Origin: Rosellinia necatrix | Taxonomy: Eukaryota > Ascomycota > Sordariomycetes > Xylariales > Xylariaceae | Direction of reading: 5' to 3' | Length of the DNA: 64,000 bases | Assembly (NCBI GenBank): GCA_021209875.1 | Contig: JAGYVD010000006.1 | Span: 4,030,001-4,094,000 of the forward strand | Part shown: positions 12,041 to 24,286 of the stretch, piece after piece | How the letters are laid out: every line of letters starts with the position of its first letter | How positions within the stretch are numbered: position 1 is the first letter of the stretch | Position numbers and translations under genes: made by a program | Notes under the pieces: generated by a model | Seen by the model: only the letters and a program-made list of their open reading frames with translations | Databases searched by the model: none | What the model was told of the DNA's origin: nothing

Positions 12041-14282
12041 GAGGTGCGGCTGGGGTTCAGAGGTGCATAGCAGCCTCGGAAAGAATACCAAAGCACTTCT
12101 CGATGGATTATGTTTCCCCCCCGAGGAGCCAGATTATGAGTAGATGGCTCGTTCGACCGATCTACGGCGATAAGGCCTATAGGCCGTGGGGAGCACCATT
12201 AGACCAATCGCAAATCAAGTCCTGGAAAAATACCTCGGGTATGTGAGGACTACAATTACAATGTGCTTATTCTGTCTAGAGGGACATGCGAAGGCGTTGG
12301 CTTGGGAAAGGCAGTCTACATCGCAGCTTTAATATCAGTCGCGTCTGATGGACGGCCCCAGGGGCAAAAAAAAAGGCATCTAAGGATTGATCCGAACCAA
12401 TTGGCTTGGGTCAATGGGTATCCTGTCCGCATATTGTGATAGAAACGGAAATTAGATGCGGGACTGGGGTTTGGACACTGGATCGGGGATCGCAATGGTC
12501 ATGTAGTCGCATGGCTATTCTTTTCATTTTGTACTGCGACCGAATTAAAACACACTATAGCCAGCATCAGGAAATTGAAAGAAAAGGACGGTTCGTCCAG
12601 CGAAACTGGATCATAGAGCCTACAGGGGTGATTTCATTTGGGGTAGTATTGTCCCAGAGACTCTAGACCACCCCAACCGATATGAGCACGCTGGTGTCGT
12701 GGGGCCATGTACTCTCAGCTTTTTTCAACCGCACAGCCAAGTTGCATGCAGACTAGACATTTCGCAGTGCCGGAAATGGATGACGTGTAGTACAGAGTCT
12801 GAGTTCGTGAGAGGTCAGACTTATTCAAATCACGCGCGTTAACTGAGTCTGTTTTGTTTATGTGTTTTTTTTTTTTCTTTCTTTTCATCTCTATATTCTG
12901 CATATACTTCAGCGTCACAGACTGATCTGGCCCGCTCCAAGTGTAGTCACTGATCGGCCTTGGTTGGGGCTGAAAGATCGGTCGCCTTCCCATTCTCATC
13001 TACATAGTAGTATACCATTAAACTATCAGACCCATCAACGATTGTTATGACTGTCAAAAGCTTCACCTATCCACGATGGCCGACCGAAGAGCATAGAACC
13101 TAGACTCAGCATCAGTAATTTGAAGAGATCTAGTATGAAGTAGACAGTTGAGAGTGTTTTGAAAGTGAGAAGTCAGACTGTTGAGCTTGATATATATAGA
13201 GAATCAACATGAAATATTCAGTTGGCTGTTCTTAGAAGTAAGGAGTCATCATAGTAGGCAAGGAAAAAGAAAGCGTCTTTGCGGTAGGTAACATGCCACA
13301 AATGACGATATAGCGATATGGGGGGGGGATAGGGTGGGGTTGGACAAACCTTAGACTTTGTCACGATGCAACGGCAACATCCAACTGTAAATATTAAGGT
13401 TGATGCCCTCTTTCGGGACTTGGTGCTACAATAAATGTCAAAAGAAGAGGGAAGAACCCCAAGAGGGACGGTGAAAAATTGATTAATAAGTTTGAGAGCA
13501 TGTCACGTGTGTAACGATCCACCCCTTGTAACACTAGGTACCTACTACTACTACTACTACTACTACAACACTAGGTACCTAGGTACTCTACCAATTGGTC
13601 ACTAGGTAGTCCTCTAAGGTCAGGCGCTTGCTGTACAGTATATATTTCCTATACCTACCTATACACTGTATCGCGCGGCAAATGGAAGCTTGGACCAAGA
13701 GCCGTTTAAGTCGCTCAACGTCGCCGAACTAGCGAGCTGACCCGACTGACTGACTCGACCTCCCTCTCCGCAAGCAAGCTCAGTCGGCTCTCTCGCACCC
13801 GCAAGCCCACCTCCAGCTCCTCACCCGCCTCCCCTCCCGCACCGTCCCTATCAGCACCATTGAGCCACCATCGATTGGGGAAGTGGGAGATAAGTGCTTT
13901 CCCGTCGCCCGACCAGCCAATTGAATCCCCACTCTTCCATCACCGCCATTTCTCGACAGCCAAGCCAGCAAACGCCGCTCGCCCCCCCTCCGAGCGAGAT
14001 CCCAATCCTGTCCGCCAGGGATCGAAGTGACATCGTTGCTAGGTACAGACTGCTCCTACCTGGCTCCTGCTACGTCGTCGCCACCGGGCCGTAATCCACC
14101 GTCGGTCCCCCTCCACCAACCTACCGCCCTGTCGCGATCTCGAATCCGGGGATATCAAAACCAACCCAAACCAACCCACCTGTCCTCGACACAGCCGACA
14201 CACGCCCAAATCCACACCCAAATACACACCCAAATACACAAGTAGACGCCCATTGCTAGGGAGAGAACCGAGACGAAACAGG
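12041..14282. other. Intergenic, with ESSS-subunit promoter and leader
   Basis: No supported gene. It contains a (CTA)n microsatellite (listed separately), a G run near 13321-13329, poly-A and poly-T tracts, and from about 13740 a C-rich leader. Just before the downstream ATG lie three near-copies of a CAAATACACACC-like unit (14208-14241). Confidence 0.55.
13542..13566. repeat. (CTA)n microsatellite between direct repeats
   Basis: About eight CTA units are flanked on each side by AACACTAGGTACCT (about 13529-13542 and 13566-13580). The flanking direct repeats contain the same CTAGGTACCT core as other spacer motifs in the window. Confidence 0.85.
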
Positions 14283-14753
14283 ATGCCTGCCGTTCGCGCA
14301 ACCACAGCCGTCCGAGCGACGCGCGCCCTACAACAATCCACCGGCACCACGCCCGCCACCCAGTCCACCCGCCAATTCACCGCGAGCGCCCGCACCTCAG
14401 CCTCGCACGGCCCGCAGTACGACCCCCCAACCGGCTGGTTGTTTGGTGTCAAGCCCGGCGAGAAGTACCAAAAGGAGGGCTGGGAGACACCCTTTATCTA
14501 CGGATTCTGTGGCTCTCTTCTACTGGCCGGTGTTGCCTACGGGTTTAAGCCCGATACCTCGTACGTCCTCGCCTTTCCTCAGTTCTCTCTATCCCGGCCT
14601 CCTTCCCCACCTCCCCTCTAATCCTCTAATCCTCTATTCCCCTGCACCGAACGCTGCTAATTATGTTTGCATAGGATACAAACCTGGGCTCTGGAGGAGG
14701 CACGACGGAGGTTAGAAGCCGAGGGTATCTTGGAGGATCCGCAGAAGAAGTAA
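14283..14753 (+). CDS. NADH:ubiquinone oxidoreductase ESSS subunit (complex I, NDUFB11-like)
   Basis: Accessory single-pass subunit of the membrane arm of mitochondrial complex I. Exons are 14283-14560 and 14675-14753 (intron 114 bp), giving 118 residues. Residues 1-45 are rich in Arg, Ala, Ser and Thr without acidic residues, as in a mitochondrial presequence (RQFTASARTSASHG). The mature part begins near HGPQYDPPTGWLFGVKPGEKY, of which GPQYDPPTGWLFG is typical of the fungal family. A membrane helix follows (about 80-95, FIYGFCGSLLLAGVAYG). The spliced join restores KPDTSIQTWALEEARRRLEAEG, the conserved C-terminal signature. The unspliced frame would end in unrelated residues, which supports the intron. 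Confidence 0.9.
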
Positions 14754-15883
14754 AGGAGCGAAGACCATACACCCGGCCTTGATCTCGCTAGCTCTCGGTT
14801 ATGTGGGTGTTGGCCACTTTTCCCAGGTCATGACACGGATACTACACGGATACCTGTACTCCAAAGACACATACTCTGCTCATGCTCGGCTCGGCGCTAC
14901 TCTTGTACATGAAGCTCTCTCACCACCGTCTCTCTCATCCATGCGTGCACTCGTTCCCCTGCTAATCTACCGGTCTGCTCGTCCGGATTGGCTGATGGAA
15001 TGGGTGGCTGTCCCCGTTTTCGACTCTCATACGACCAAATTATCTGGTCATGGATAAATGGATGGTTGGTCTCTCGGGGTTTATTTAGAGAACGCATATC
15101 ATACATGCATACACACATAGAATGGGTTTGCCTCCAAGCGGGTAGAGGTTGTCCTTGTTCCTTTCTATTTTTCCCCCCGTTTTCAACAATCTGAATTTTT
15201 GTTGTCTATCTGTTGGTCAATTTAGTTTCTACGATACATCTGCCCCTTACCGCCGTCCCTTAACGACATGAAATATACTCGTGTGAAGCCTGGTATTATA
15301 TTAGGTTTGTCACATATCTGCATCTCTACTGAAGAATGCACTGTCAAGAAGCATGCATGTGTGGGTCGGTGGCCCTCGAAAGCATTGTGTCTTCCCATCT
15401 ATGATCAAGTGTGAAGCGGTCCAAAACGTTGTACGATGACGATAGTGATGCAAGTTGTGCTGTCCTGACGGACGACGCTCTTAGGAGATAATAAAAAAAA
15501 AAAAACATTGGAGGAAAAAAAAAAAAAATAGAGGGGAATTTATCATAATGGCCAGGATTATTGTCTATGTCAGTCTGTCTACACAATTCGGAACGCGAAC
15601 TAGCCTGCCCCATCTATCTGGTTGCCCGGTGTCAAACTCCACTCTTTCGACTCCTTTCCGGTGCTGTTCTAGACTCCTTTTCTATAACCTAGCTATTGCA
15701 ATAGATACAGGATGAAACGAACACCTTCATCCCCCCTTTGTCCCTCTTCCCTCTTCTTTTTGCTTAACACCCTTCCAAATTTATCAATGTTTTTTTTTTT
15801 CCTTTCTGTAATTCTCACTTTCCTTTACCCCCTATCCAACCCCCCCATGTCATTTTTTTTTTTTTGTATTTTTTTTAATTTTT
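14754..15883. other. Intergenic between convergent genes
   Basis: No gene is seen. The region is the 3' flank of the complex I gene and of the minus-strand aminotransferase. It contains two long A runs (about 15492-15504 and 15516-15528) and several T runs (15790-15880), which are likely UTR or polyadenylation-rich DNA. Confidence 0.6.
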
Positions 15884-17317
15884 TTATTTCTCATTTGAGC
15901 AGACATAACTCCACTCGTGCTCCTCGTCACCGTACTGCCGGGCCTCGATCCAGGTCTTCATCTGGAGGGCGACGTCGCCGGACTCCCGGTCGTCGGGGAG
16001 GCCGCAGGAGACGAGGCGGCCGCGCCAGCTGATGTGGCGGACGGGGCTGACGACGGCGGCGGTGCCGGCGCCGAAGACCTCGAGGAGGCGGCCCTGCTCG
16101 GAGGCCTCGGCGAGCTGGGGCATGGTGAGCTTGCGCTCGGAGACGCGCCAGCCGTCGGGGACGAGGCGCTCGCGGGCGAGGGACAGGACCGAGTCGCGCG
16201 TGACGCCCTCGAGGATGGTGCCGTCGAGCGGGGCGGTGACGAGCTCCTTCTGGCCCGTCTCGGCGTCGCGGAGGGCGACGAACAGGTTCATGGTGCCGAC
16301 CTCGGTCACGTACTGCTCGGGCCCGAACAGCCAGAGGTTCTGCTGGAAGCCGCGGCTGGCGGCCTCGAGCTGGGGGAGCACGCAGGGGGCGTAGTTGGCG
16401 CCGAGCTTCTTATCGCCGACGCCTCCCGGCCAGGCGCGGACGGCGTAGTCGGTGGCCTCGAGGGAGACGGCCTTGAAGCCGGTGGGGTAGTAGGGGCCGA
16501 CGGGGGAGGCGATGACGAAGAGGAGGGCGGAGCCGGGGGGGCCGACGCCGAGCGTCCTCTGCGTGCCGATGAGCGTCGGCCGCAGGTACAGCGAGTAGCC
16601 GCGCTCGCGCGGGATGAAGCGCTCCTCGAGCTGGGCGAAGCGCGAGATGAGCCCCGTCAGCGCGGCCGGGTCGAAGGTCGGGAGGGCGATGCGCGCGGCC
16701 GACTTGTTGAAGCGCGCCATGTTCCGGTCCGGCCGGAACAGGCGCACGCGGCCGGCGGCGTCCCGGTACGCCTTCATCCCCTCGAAGCACTCGAAGCCGT
16801 AGTGGAACACGCACGTCGCCGGGTCCAGCGACAAGTTCTGGTACGGCTGGATCGTCGGCGCGGCCCAGCCGTCCGTTTGCGTCCATTCTATGGTCAACAT
16901 GTGGTCTGCGCACACCCCGCGGCCCCCCTCGTCGGTTAGTCTTGTGGTCAATTACCCAATTGAGTGTAGATGGCTAGCGCCCGCCTAGGTCTAGTGGGCT
17001 AAGAGAAGGGAAGGGGGGTGGAGGGGGAAGGAGAGGAAGGGTGGGAGGTTGGTGTTTGAGAACACTTTACCTGTGAAATTGCGCCCGAACACCAACGTGC
17101 TCGGGTCATTTAGGGCCTTGGGGTTCGTCGTTTTGTTGATGACGAGCTTCGTGGGGTCGACGTCAAGAGGCTTGGAGGTGGAAGCGGTGGGTTGTATGCT
17201 ATACCGCCTCGCCGCAGGGAGGGCACACTGCCACGGACGAGCGACGGCAGCGGCGGCGGCGGCGGTGGGCGCCCTTAGAAGCCTCCCACCTCGCGGGAGC
17301 AGTGGGCGCAGCAGCAT
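15884..17317 (-). CDS. Branched-chain amino acid aminotransferase, mitochondrial
   Basis: PLP fold-type IV enzyme that transfers the amino group between Leu/Ile/Val and 2-oxoglutarate, the last step of synthesis and first step of breakdown. Exons on the minus strand are 17317-17071 and 16905-15884 (intron 165 bp), giving 422 residues. Residues 1-40 carry many Arg and Ala and no acidic residue (ending ARRYS), a likely mitochondrial presequence. The splice joins FGRNFT to DHMLTIEWT. Family motifs: [47 protein letters not shown] (Lys249 is the expected PLP lysine), [11 protein letters not shown] and EGVTRDSVL. The second exon is very GC-rich, so a 340-codon open frame exists on the opposite strand; it is a shadow. 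The gene is divergent from the SCYL2-type gene. Confidence 0.95.
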
Positions 17318-18657
17318 CTCGGCGGTCGAGTCGGTTGCGAGTGCCTGGGGCAGGTTTTGGCGGGGGAATTGGCGTGCTTGGTTTCACAATGGCGTTCGGG
17401 GAGAGGCGGATGCTGATACTAAGGCGAGATATATGTCACACGCTTCGGGCGAGGATCCAGACGGATTGATTGTACGCCGCGATGTAGATCGTGACTGTAA
17501 TTCTTTCCTCTCGTAATCGAATTCGTTGATTGGGCTCGTCAAACAGGGGAATTGAGACCAGGTCAGATCAGGTGAACTCAGTCTGTCAAATGAAAAACTT
17601 CAAAGCTGATGTTATTAATGGGGGTGAGGTTGACAATCTAGAGTCGAATTGGGATGGAACTCCCAATCACCTTGTCCTGCCTGTCCCGGCTGCCGCTGCA
17701 GAAATCCAGGTGTGGCATAGGAATTGTAGGTGGTCGGTACCTTGCGAACTGCGATCTCGGAGGTCGCATTGAGGCGGCTGATCCAGGCGGCTACTGGCGG
17801 GTGGGTTGGCTCGGTTCAATTTGCCGATGCCACGCGGACCTGTCTTAGACGCCAGCTGCCAACTTCTTTATCTCCAAAAACTTCCCATCTGCATGTAGTT
17901 ATCCCAGGCAGGTATCAGATCCTAGATTACGTACCTATCTACATTGGGCACTTTCGCGTCAAGCATACGTACTAATTCTATAGAGCACATCTACAATTAA
18001 CATATCCCAACTACGGTAGTAGACGCTCTAATACAGTCCGCGAAAGGTATAACTGATGCAAGCGGGAGACTCAGGATCCCAATCTATGCATATGGCCAGG
18101 TTCCGAATATGTACTGAGCAGACGCAGAGGTGTTTCGATTACGCAACAAAACTCAACAAGTCCCCTGGAAGTACCCTGTTTAACACTGGCACTGATAGGT
18201 GGGTACCTACCCAGGTAAGTATCTACACTATTAAGTTACTACTCAGGTACCTAAGAGGCACGTAGCCGTAGCGTAGAAGGGACCTTGAAATCGATAACAT
18301 GCATGTCTCCAATTGCGCCTCAAAGGAAAGATAAACTGGTCTTATTTTATATGTGACCGAGTCCTATTGACCTATTGACCAAATTGCGCATTTTCACAGT
18401 CGCCCATCAAATCCCACTTGGGACTCTGACATCCCACCAACTCACCTAACTGCCCCAGGCATCTCTGGACTGCTTACCCGGGGTACACACCACCAAGCGC
18501 GATCAAAGCAGATTCAGGCGACAGCTTATTATTTATCCCGTAGTCTCGCCATCCGCGCGACATCAACACCACCACATGGCGACGATATGACGGTCGAGGC
18601 CAACCACCGAGCACCCGCACCCGCATCCGCATCAGCACCAACGCCCAGCTGCCCAAC
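17318..18657. other. Divergent intergenic region
   Basis: This 1.3 kb spacer separates the aminotransferase (leftward) from the SCYL2-type gene (rightward), so it should hold both promoters. I see scattered CTACCT/AGGTAG motifs (about 17931 and 18201-18252). I could not see a classic Leu3-type CCGGNNCCGG site. No gene is supported. Confidence 0.55.
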
Positions 18658-21600
18658 ATGTTCTCCTCGCTGAAGACCTTCTCCTCCAACATCAACTCCA
18701 ACTATTCCGTCTCGCAGACCGTTTCCTCCACCGCCGGCGCATGGAAGATATACGATGCCAAGAAGAAGTCGACGCAGAAGCCCTACTCGGTCTTCGTCTT
18801 CGATAGGAAGTCGCTAGATTCGCATGGTCAGGCCCCATCCCCCAGACCCAGACCTTGCCCGTTGCGGGAACCATGGCTGACGGCGGTACCGCCCTAAAGG
18901 AAATACATTGAACAGGTCGAGCGCCTCGTCGTTCAAGCGTGCCACCGAAGAGGTTAGTCTCATTTCACAAACATACACTACCATCCGCGCGCGACGCCAC
19001 AGAGGAAGCGGGAGCAGCGGACAGAAGGAACCAGCGCAGAGAGGAGGGGATGAGAGTAGAGTAGAAGAGAGGAGAGGAGAGGGGAGTAATGAAAGAAGAT
19101 GAGACGGACGCGACACAACACGACACGACACGACATCATCCGACAAGGCGACCCGATCTCGCCTGATAAGAAAGCTAACAGGTGAAATAGGTTGTGGAAC
19201 GCCTCAAAAAAGAAGCCTCATCCCTAGCCCGTTTACGTCACCCCAACGTCCTCGAGCTCGTCGAACCGGTCGAGGATACGAGGGGAGGCGGGCTGCAGTT
19301 CGTCACCGAACCCGTCACCACCTCCCTCGCCAGTCTTTTGCAGGAGAAGGATGACCAAGAGAGGGCTGGCGGCATCGGTGGCCGATCCAGTCGCTATGTC
19401 ACCGAAGACTCCGACGGCGTCAGGCGGCGGCGAGAATTAGAGATCGACGAGCTCGAAATCCAAAAGGGTTTGCTTCAAGTCAGCAAGGCTTTAGAATTTC
19501 TTCACGAGAATGCCGGGCTGGTTCATGGGAACCTCACCCCCGAGTCGGTTCTTATTAATGCCAAGGTTCGTTGCTGCGCGGCAGCTCAGTCCTATTCCCG
19601 GCTTCAGCCCCCGCCTACATCCGGGGCAGAAATGCATTCCCGGAGACGAACGAGGACTAATATCACGTCTAGTCAGACTGGAAGATTAGTGGTCTTGCGT
19701 TCTGCAGCCCTCCCGCAAACTCATCGAAGCCTACCTCAGTCCAGCCTATCAGTCTCTCCGAAGTTCTGAATCTAGACACGCGTTTACCGCGATATGTGCA
19801 AATCAATTTAGACTATACCTCCCCCGACTTTGTACTCGACAACAACCTCACTCCGTCTGCCGACATGTTCTCGCTCGGGCTGCTGTGTATCGCTCTATAC
19901 AATTCGCCCCATCGCTCCCCTATAGAGACAAGCGGCAGCGTATCGGCTTACAGACGTATATTCACTTCTTCCTCGACCGTGCCCTCTCTAGGAAACGATT
20001 TCTTGTCGAAGCGCTCCTTACCCAAGGACCTCGCAAATCATGTTCTACCGCGTCTCATTACGAGGCGGCCGGCACAGCGCATAACGGCTCGTGAATTTCA
20101 GGAAAGCCAATACTTTGATAATATCCTGGTGTCCACCATCCGTTTCCTCGACGCTTTTCCGGCCAAGACCCCTGGTGAGAAGTCATCGTTTATGCGAGGT
20201 TTGAACAAAGTGCTCCCGTCTTTCCCGAAATCTGTCATGGAGAAGAAAGTGCTCCCGGCCTTGTTGGAGGAGCTAAAAGATAGGGAGCTACTATCACTCA
20301 TTCTCCAGAACGTGTTTAAGATCATGAGCTTATTGCCATCCTCGAAGCGTGCATTTAGCGAAAAGGTGCGCCCAAAGCTCAAGGAGATATTTGTCGATAA
20401 CGCGAAGCAAAGCCAAGAGAAAGACGCGGCCCGAGATGCTGGCCTGATGGTCGTTTTGGAAAACACCAAATTGATCGCGGAGAACAGCTCGGGGAAGGAA
20501 TTCAAAGATGGTATGTAATCCGCTCCGCTGCGATTAGGAAACTCGTTTGCCCTTCTCATCATCATCGTCGTAGCATCGCAGCACGACCATGCATTGCGCA
20601 GTGGCGTAGTAGCGCAGTTCCATTCATCATCCTCATTCTATACACATGAAGCACTCAATACTCCTTACATCATTGCCTTCAGACAGTTCTAATCTACTTC
20701 CAGATATTCTCCCGATACTTCTCGCGGCCATCGAATCCCCCACGCCATCCTTGGTTGATGCCGCATTACGAAGCCTGCCAGTTGTGCTGCCTATTCTTGA
20801 CTTTAGCACAATTAAAAACGAGCTGTTCCCTGTCATTGCGGCTGTCTTCAGCAAAACGAACAGCCTGGCCATTAAAGTCCGGGGTTGCCGTGCTTTCGTC
20901 ATACTCTGTGGCGGTTCGAATGAAGCAAGTTCTGCCGATGATGGTCTCGATGGATTGGCACCTGATAAAAAGAGAAAAACATCCTCGTCAAGTGCTCTAG
21001 ATAAATATACCATGCAAGAGAAGATCGTGCCTCTAATCAAAGCCATAAAGACGAAAGAACCAGCTGTCATGACTGCGGCCTTGGATGTTTTACGGGTTGT
21101 TGGAGACACCGCGGACGCGGAATTCGTGGCCATGGAGATCTTACCCATTCTTTGGAACATGAGTTTGGGGCCACTTCTTGACCTCAAGCAGTTTCAAAGT
21201 TTCATGGCACTTATCAAATCCCTCTCGCGAAGGGTCGAGGATGAGCAGACAAAGAAATTGCAAGAGTTGGCTGTCACAAACGGTGCCTCCACGTCCACAT
21301 CCGCAGTAAATGATGACTTCCTGGGCTTTGGAGGTGTGACAGGGACCACGTTTGACGCGACAAATGGAGCAACCCCAGACGATTTTGAGCGCTTGGTAAA
21401 AGGCAAAGCCACCCAAGCGTCTGGTAATTCGATGGATGGTGGTGGCAGCGGTTGGGATGCTGTACCAACCCCTGCCGCCGCCGCTGCCACACCTCCACCA
21501 GTACAGTCACCCACTGCTCAGTTCTCCTGGTCGACTACTCCAACTCCCGCCAGCAATAGTCAATTCAATCCCCCCAAGGCACAACCCACATTCCGAACTG

Positions 21601-22214
21601 TGACGCCCGATTTGGCCGCTTTCAGTGCGCTGAGCCCCCAAACTACTCAATTCTCACAGCCCTTGCAGCCCACTTCCAATCTGCAGAATAGCTCTTCAAC
21701 CCAGGCGGCCCAGACCGGCATCGGCTGGCCGTCTAACACCGGGGTTACAGCAAACCCTTGGGCATCTTCCACCACCTCGAATCATGCCGTGTCTGGCAAC
21801 TTGTCGATGAAAGCTATGACATCTACCATATCGCCAAATATGAACATGAACCAGCAACGGCCTTCGATGAGCCAAACCTCATCCTTCTCGTTGGCCCCGC
21901 CGCCGGGAAGTAGCAACATATCGGCATCCGGGTTTCGCCTGCCACCACCTCCTTCCGGGGGGATTCAGAGGCAAGCCTCTTCGTCATCATTCAGTCAAGC
22001 ATCCTCATCGGGGTTTGGCCTCATGTCTCCACCGACTGGAAGCATGAACAGTATAATGAATTCGGGGGTGGGGAGTGGTAATAAAAGCATGAACAGCATG
22101 ATGGGCAACAACATGAACGTAATGACACCGATGCAGCCGGTATCGCAAATATCTCAGCAGCAGCAGAAACAAGGAAGTGGTAGTGGTTTGGATAAGTACG
22201 GCAGCCTACTGTAA
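18658..22214 (+). CDS. SCY1-like (SCYL2 type) pseudokinase
   Basis: Catalytically dead kinase-fold protein linked in other eukaryotes to clathrin-coated vesicle traffic between Golgi and endosomes. Five exons: 18658-18826, 18900-18952, 19191-19565, 19673-20510 and 20704-22214, giving 981 residues. Splicing restores SLDSHGNTLNRSSASSFKRATEE, EEVVERLKKEASSLARLRHP, NAKSDWKISGLAF and FKDDILPILLAAIESPT. The N-terminal kinase-like domain (about 30-330) has VHGN in place of the catalytic HRD..N loop and ISGLAF in place of DFG. Helical HEAT-like repeats follow (about 340-600), then a Ser/Gln/Asn/Pro-rich tail with several NPW/GWP/GWD short motifs. The end GLDKYGSLL is a strongly conserved tail as I remember the family. 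Donor sites GTCAGG, GTTAGT and GTTCGT are weaker than usual, so introns 1-3 deserve RNA support. Confidence 0.9.
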
Positions 22215-22897
22215 CGATTGACGAAAGATTGGAGTCTGGAGTTCGGTGATGGGTGAGGGACCTATATAGCAAGTGTGGGACCAGCCAGAGTCGTATAATG
22301 CCCCAGGAAAATAAGATTGATAGAGCAACCTTATCGAGCAATTCCCTGTATCGTTCGGATTGGCAATATGCAACAGGTTCAGTGTTGTTCACGATTCCCT
22401 GCTCCCAAATGCCTAACCTGGTTAGCTGCTTACGCCGTCAGCTACAACAGGCTCCCTCAAGCCATGAAGCTCCCAGGCCCGGATACACATTGATGACATT
22501 GACGTTCCCGTCTACGCCACCCACGTACATGCATACACCCCCCGTCTCTTGCGGGTCGGTAGCTGCCGGCAGCTTACGTTGGTTACATGAGACCATTCCG
22601 AATTGGATCTTGGTTGCTCACGTCCCTTGCATACAATGTCATCCGCCAAGCTCCCCAGTTTGGGTGGCGGTGATGGTGATGGTTTGCGTGTAAGTCTATT
22701 ATTATCCAAATGAATACCAATATCGACCGAGAAGACGACCTCAACACTTATATAAACGTCTCCCATGGACGGGGAAAAAAAAGATATTCAGCAATTTACA
22801 CATCACTCTTTTCTTTTACTTTGTTCCATTCACCTCACGATTTCTTAAGTATCCATATCTAGCGCTTCTTCGGTCGATTGGCATTGATATCGACACC
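22215..22897. other. Intergenic
   Basis: 3' flank of the SCYL2-type gene and promoter of the dehydrogenase. A run of A is at 22775-22783 and a T/C-rich leader lies at 22800-22860. No gene is seen. Confidence 0.6.
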
Positions 22898-24178
22898 ATG
22901 AGCAGCGCATTGAAGAATCTATGCCCTGGGGAGCCTCCCCTGACCGAAGAAAACTTGGGCACACAAGAAGGCAAAGTAAGTTTTCATCATACGGAGCCAT
23001 ATCATCTCATTGACCTCTTACTTTGACAGGTCTTCGTCGTGACAGGGGCGAACACCGGCCTTGGCAAGGAGCTCTGCAAGATACTATACTCCAAGAATGC
23101 CAAGGTATACGTAGCGGCACGATCTGAGCGCAAAGCAAAGGAAGCTATCGAAGAAATCCGCGGGCTCCATCCGACTTCGAAGGGGGCCCTCACCTACCTC
23201 CACCTGGATCTAAGCGACTTGACGACGATCAAGAAGTCGGCCGACGACTTCCTCGCTCGGGAAAGCCGCCTCGACACTCTCTGGAACAACGCGGGCGTCA
23301 TGGTCCCGCCGCAGGGATCCAAGACGGCCCAGGGCCACGAACTCCAGCTTGGCGTCAATAACATCGGCACCTTCCTCTTCACACGCTTTCTGTACCCGCT
23401 CATGATCGCCACGGCGCGCTCAGCGAGCCCGCCGGCGAACTCCTCGGTGCGCGTGGTGTGGGTCTCGTCCGACGCCGCCCATGGCGCCCCGAAGCCCGCT
23501 ATCGACTTCGACAACATGGACTACAAGCACGACGAGGGCGCCTGGCAGAAGTACCAGCGCAGCAAGGCCGGGACCATCATTACGGCATGCGAGGCTGCGC
23601 GGCGGAGTGTGCGAGATGGCGATGGCGTGCTTCACGTGGTACGTCGTGAATCCCCCCCCCTCCTCCTCCCTCTCCTTTGCAGCAAAAGTAACCCCCACCA
23701 ATGATCTGACGAGGAATAAAAACACCCCAGTCCCTCCACCCGGGCGTGTTCCCGACCGACCTGCAGCGGAGTATGCCCGGCTGGCAAGCCCGGCTTGTGG
23801 TGAGTTAAGCTTACCAACGCCAACAACATAAACTCCCTAAACAGAGCGCAGAACGACTCGATCCCCCCGCGTGCGATGACGACATGCTGACACCCCGACT
23901 CTAGAAGACGCTGGGCAAGGAACCCAAGTATGGCGCGTACACGCAGCTGTTCGCCGGGCTGCATCCGAGCGTCCAGAACGGTGTTTTCGGTATGTCCATG
24001 TTATATCTTTGCAAACAGTAGAGTGAAAAAAAGGGGCATATTCTGACGTTCTTGTGCGATCTGTGTTTTAGTCTCTCCGTACGGTCGGTTGGACCAGGCC
24101 AGGAAAGACTTTTACGAAGAGAGCCTGGGCAGGCAGTATTGGGACTGGATGGACAAGCAGATCGGGCCGTATGTGTAA
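22898..24178 (+). CDS. Short-chain dehydrogenase/reductase
   Basis: Classical-type SDR expected to use NAD(P)(H) on an unknown alcohol, ketone or retinoid-like substrate. Five exons: 22898-22975, 23030-23638, 23731-23799, 23905-23989 and 24072-24178, giving 315 residues with all phases consistent. The cofactor motif TGANTGLG is at residues 31-38, NNAG at 112-115, the catalytic Ser lies in VSSDAAHG (about 172) and Tyr201/Lys205 in YQRSK. HPGVFPTDLQR after the third join is the conserved segment following the active site. The layout resembles fungal retinol-dehydrogenase-like or WWOX-like SDRs. No signal peptide or membrane helix is evident, so it is probably soluble. The substrate cannot be deduced. 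Confidence 0.9.
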
Positions 24179-24286
24179 AACCCGTCAGGCACCAGATCAA
24201 GCGTGATCGTGGTTTAGTTTCGTCTCAACTCTTCATGTAATAAATCAACTTGTCATTCTTCAATTTTTTTTTTTTTTTTATTTCCA

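Noticed and set aside
15917..16939. A 340-codon open frame on the plus strand, rich in Gly, Ala, Asp and Val
   Set aside because: It lies exactly antisense to the aminotransferase exon. The GC-rich codons of that gene leave the opposite strand open, and the frame has no domain.
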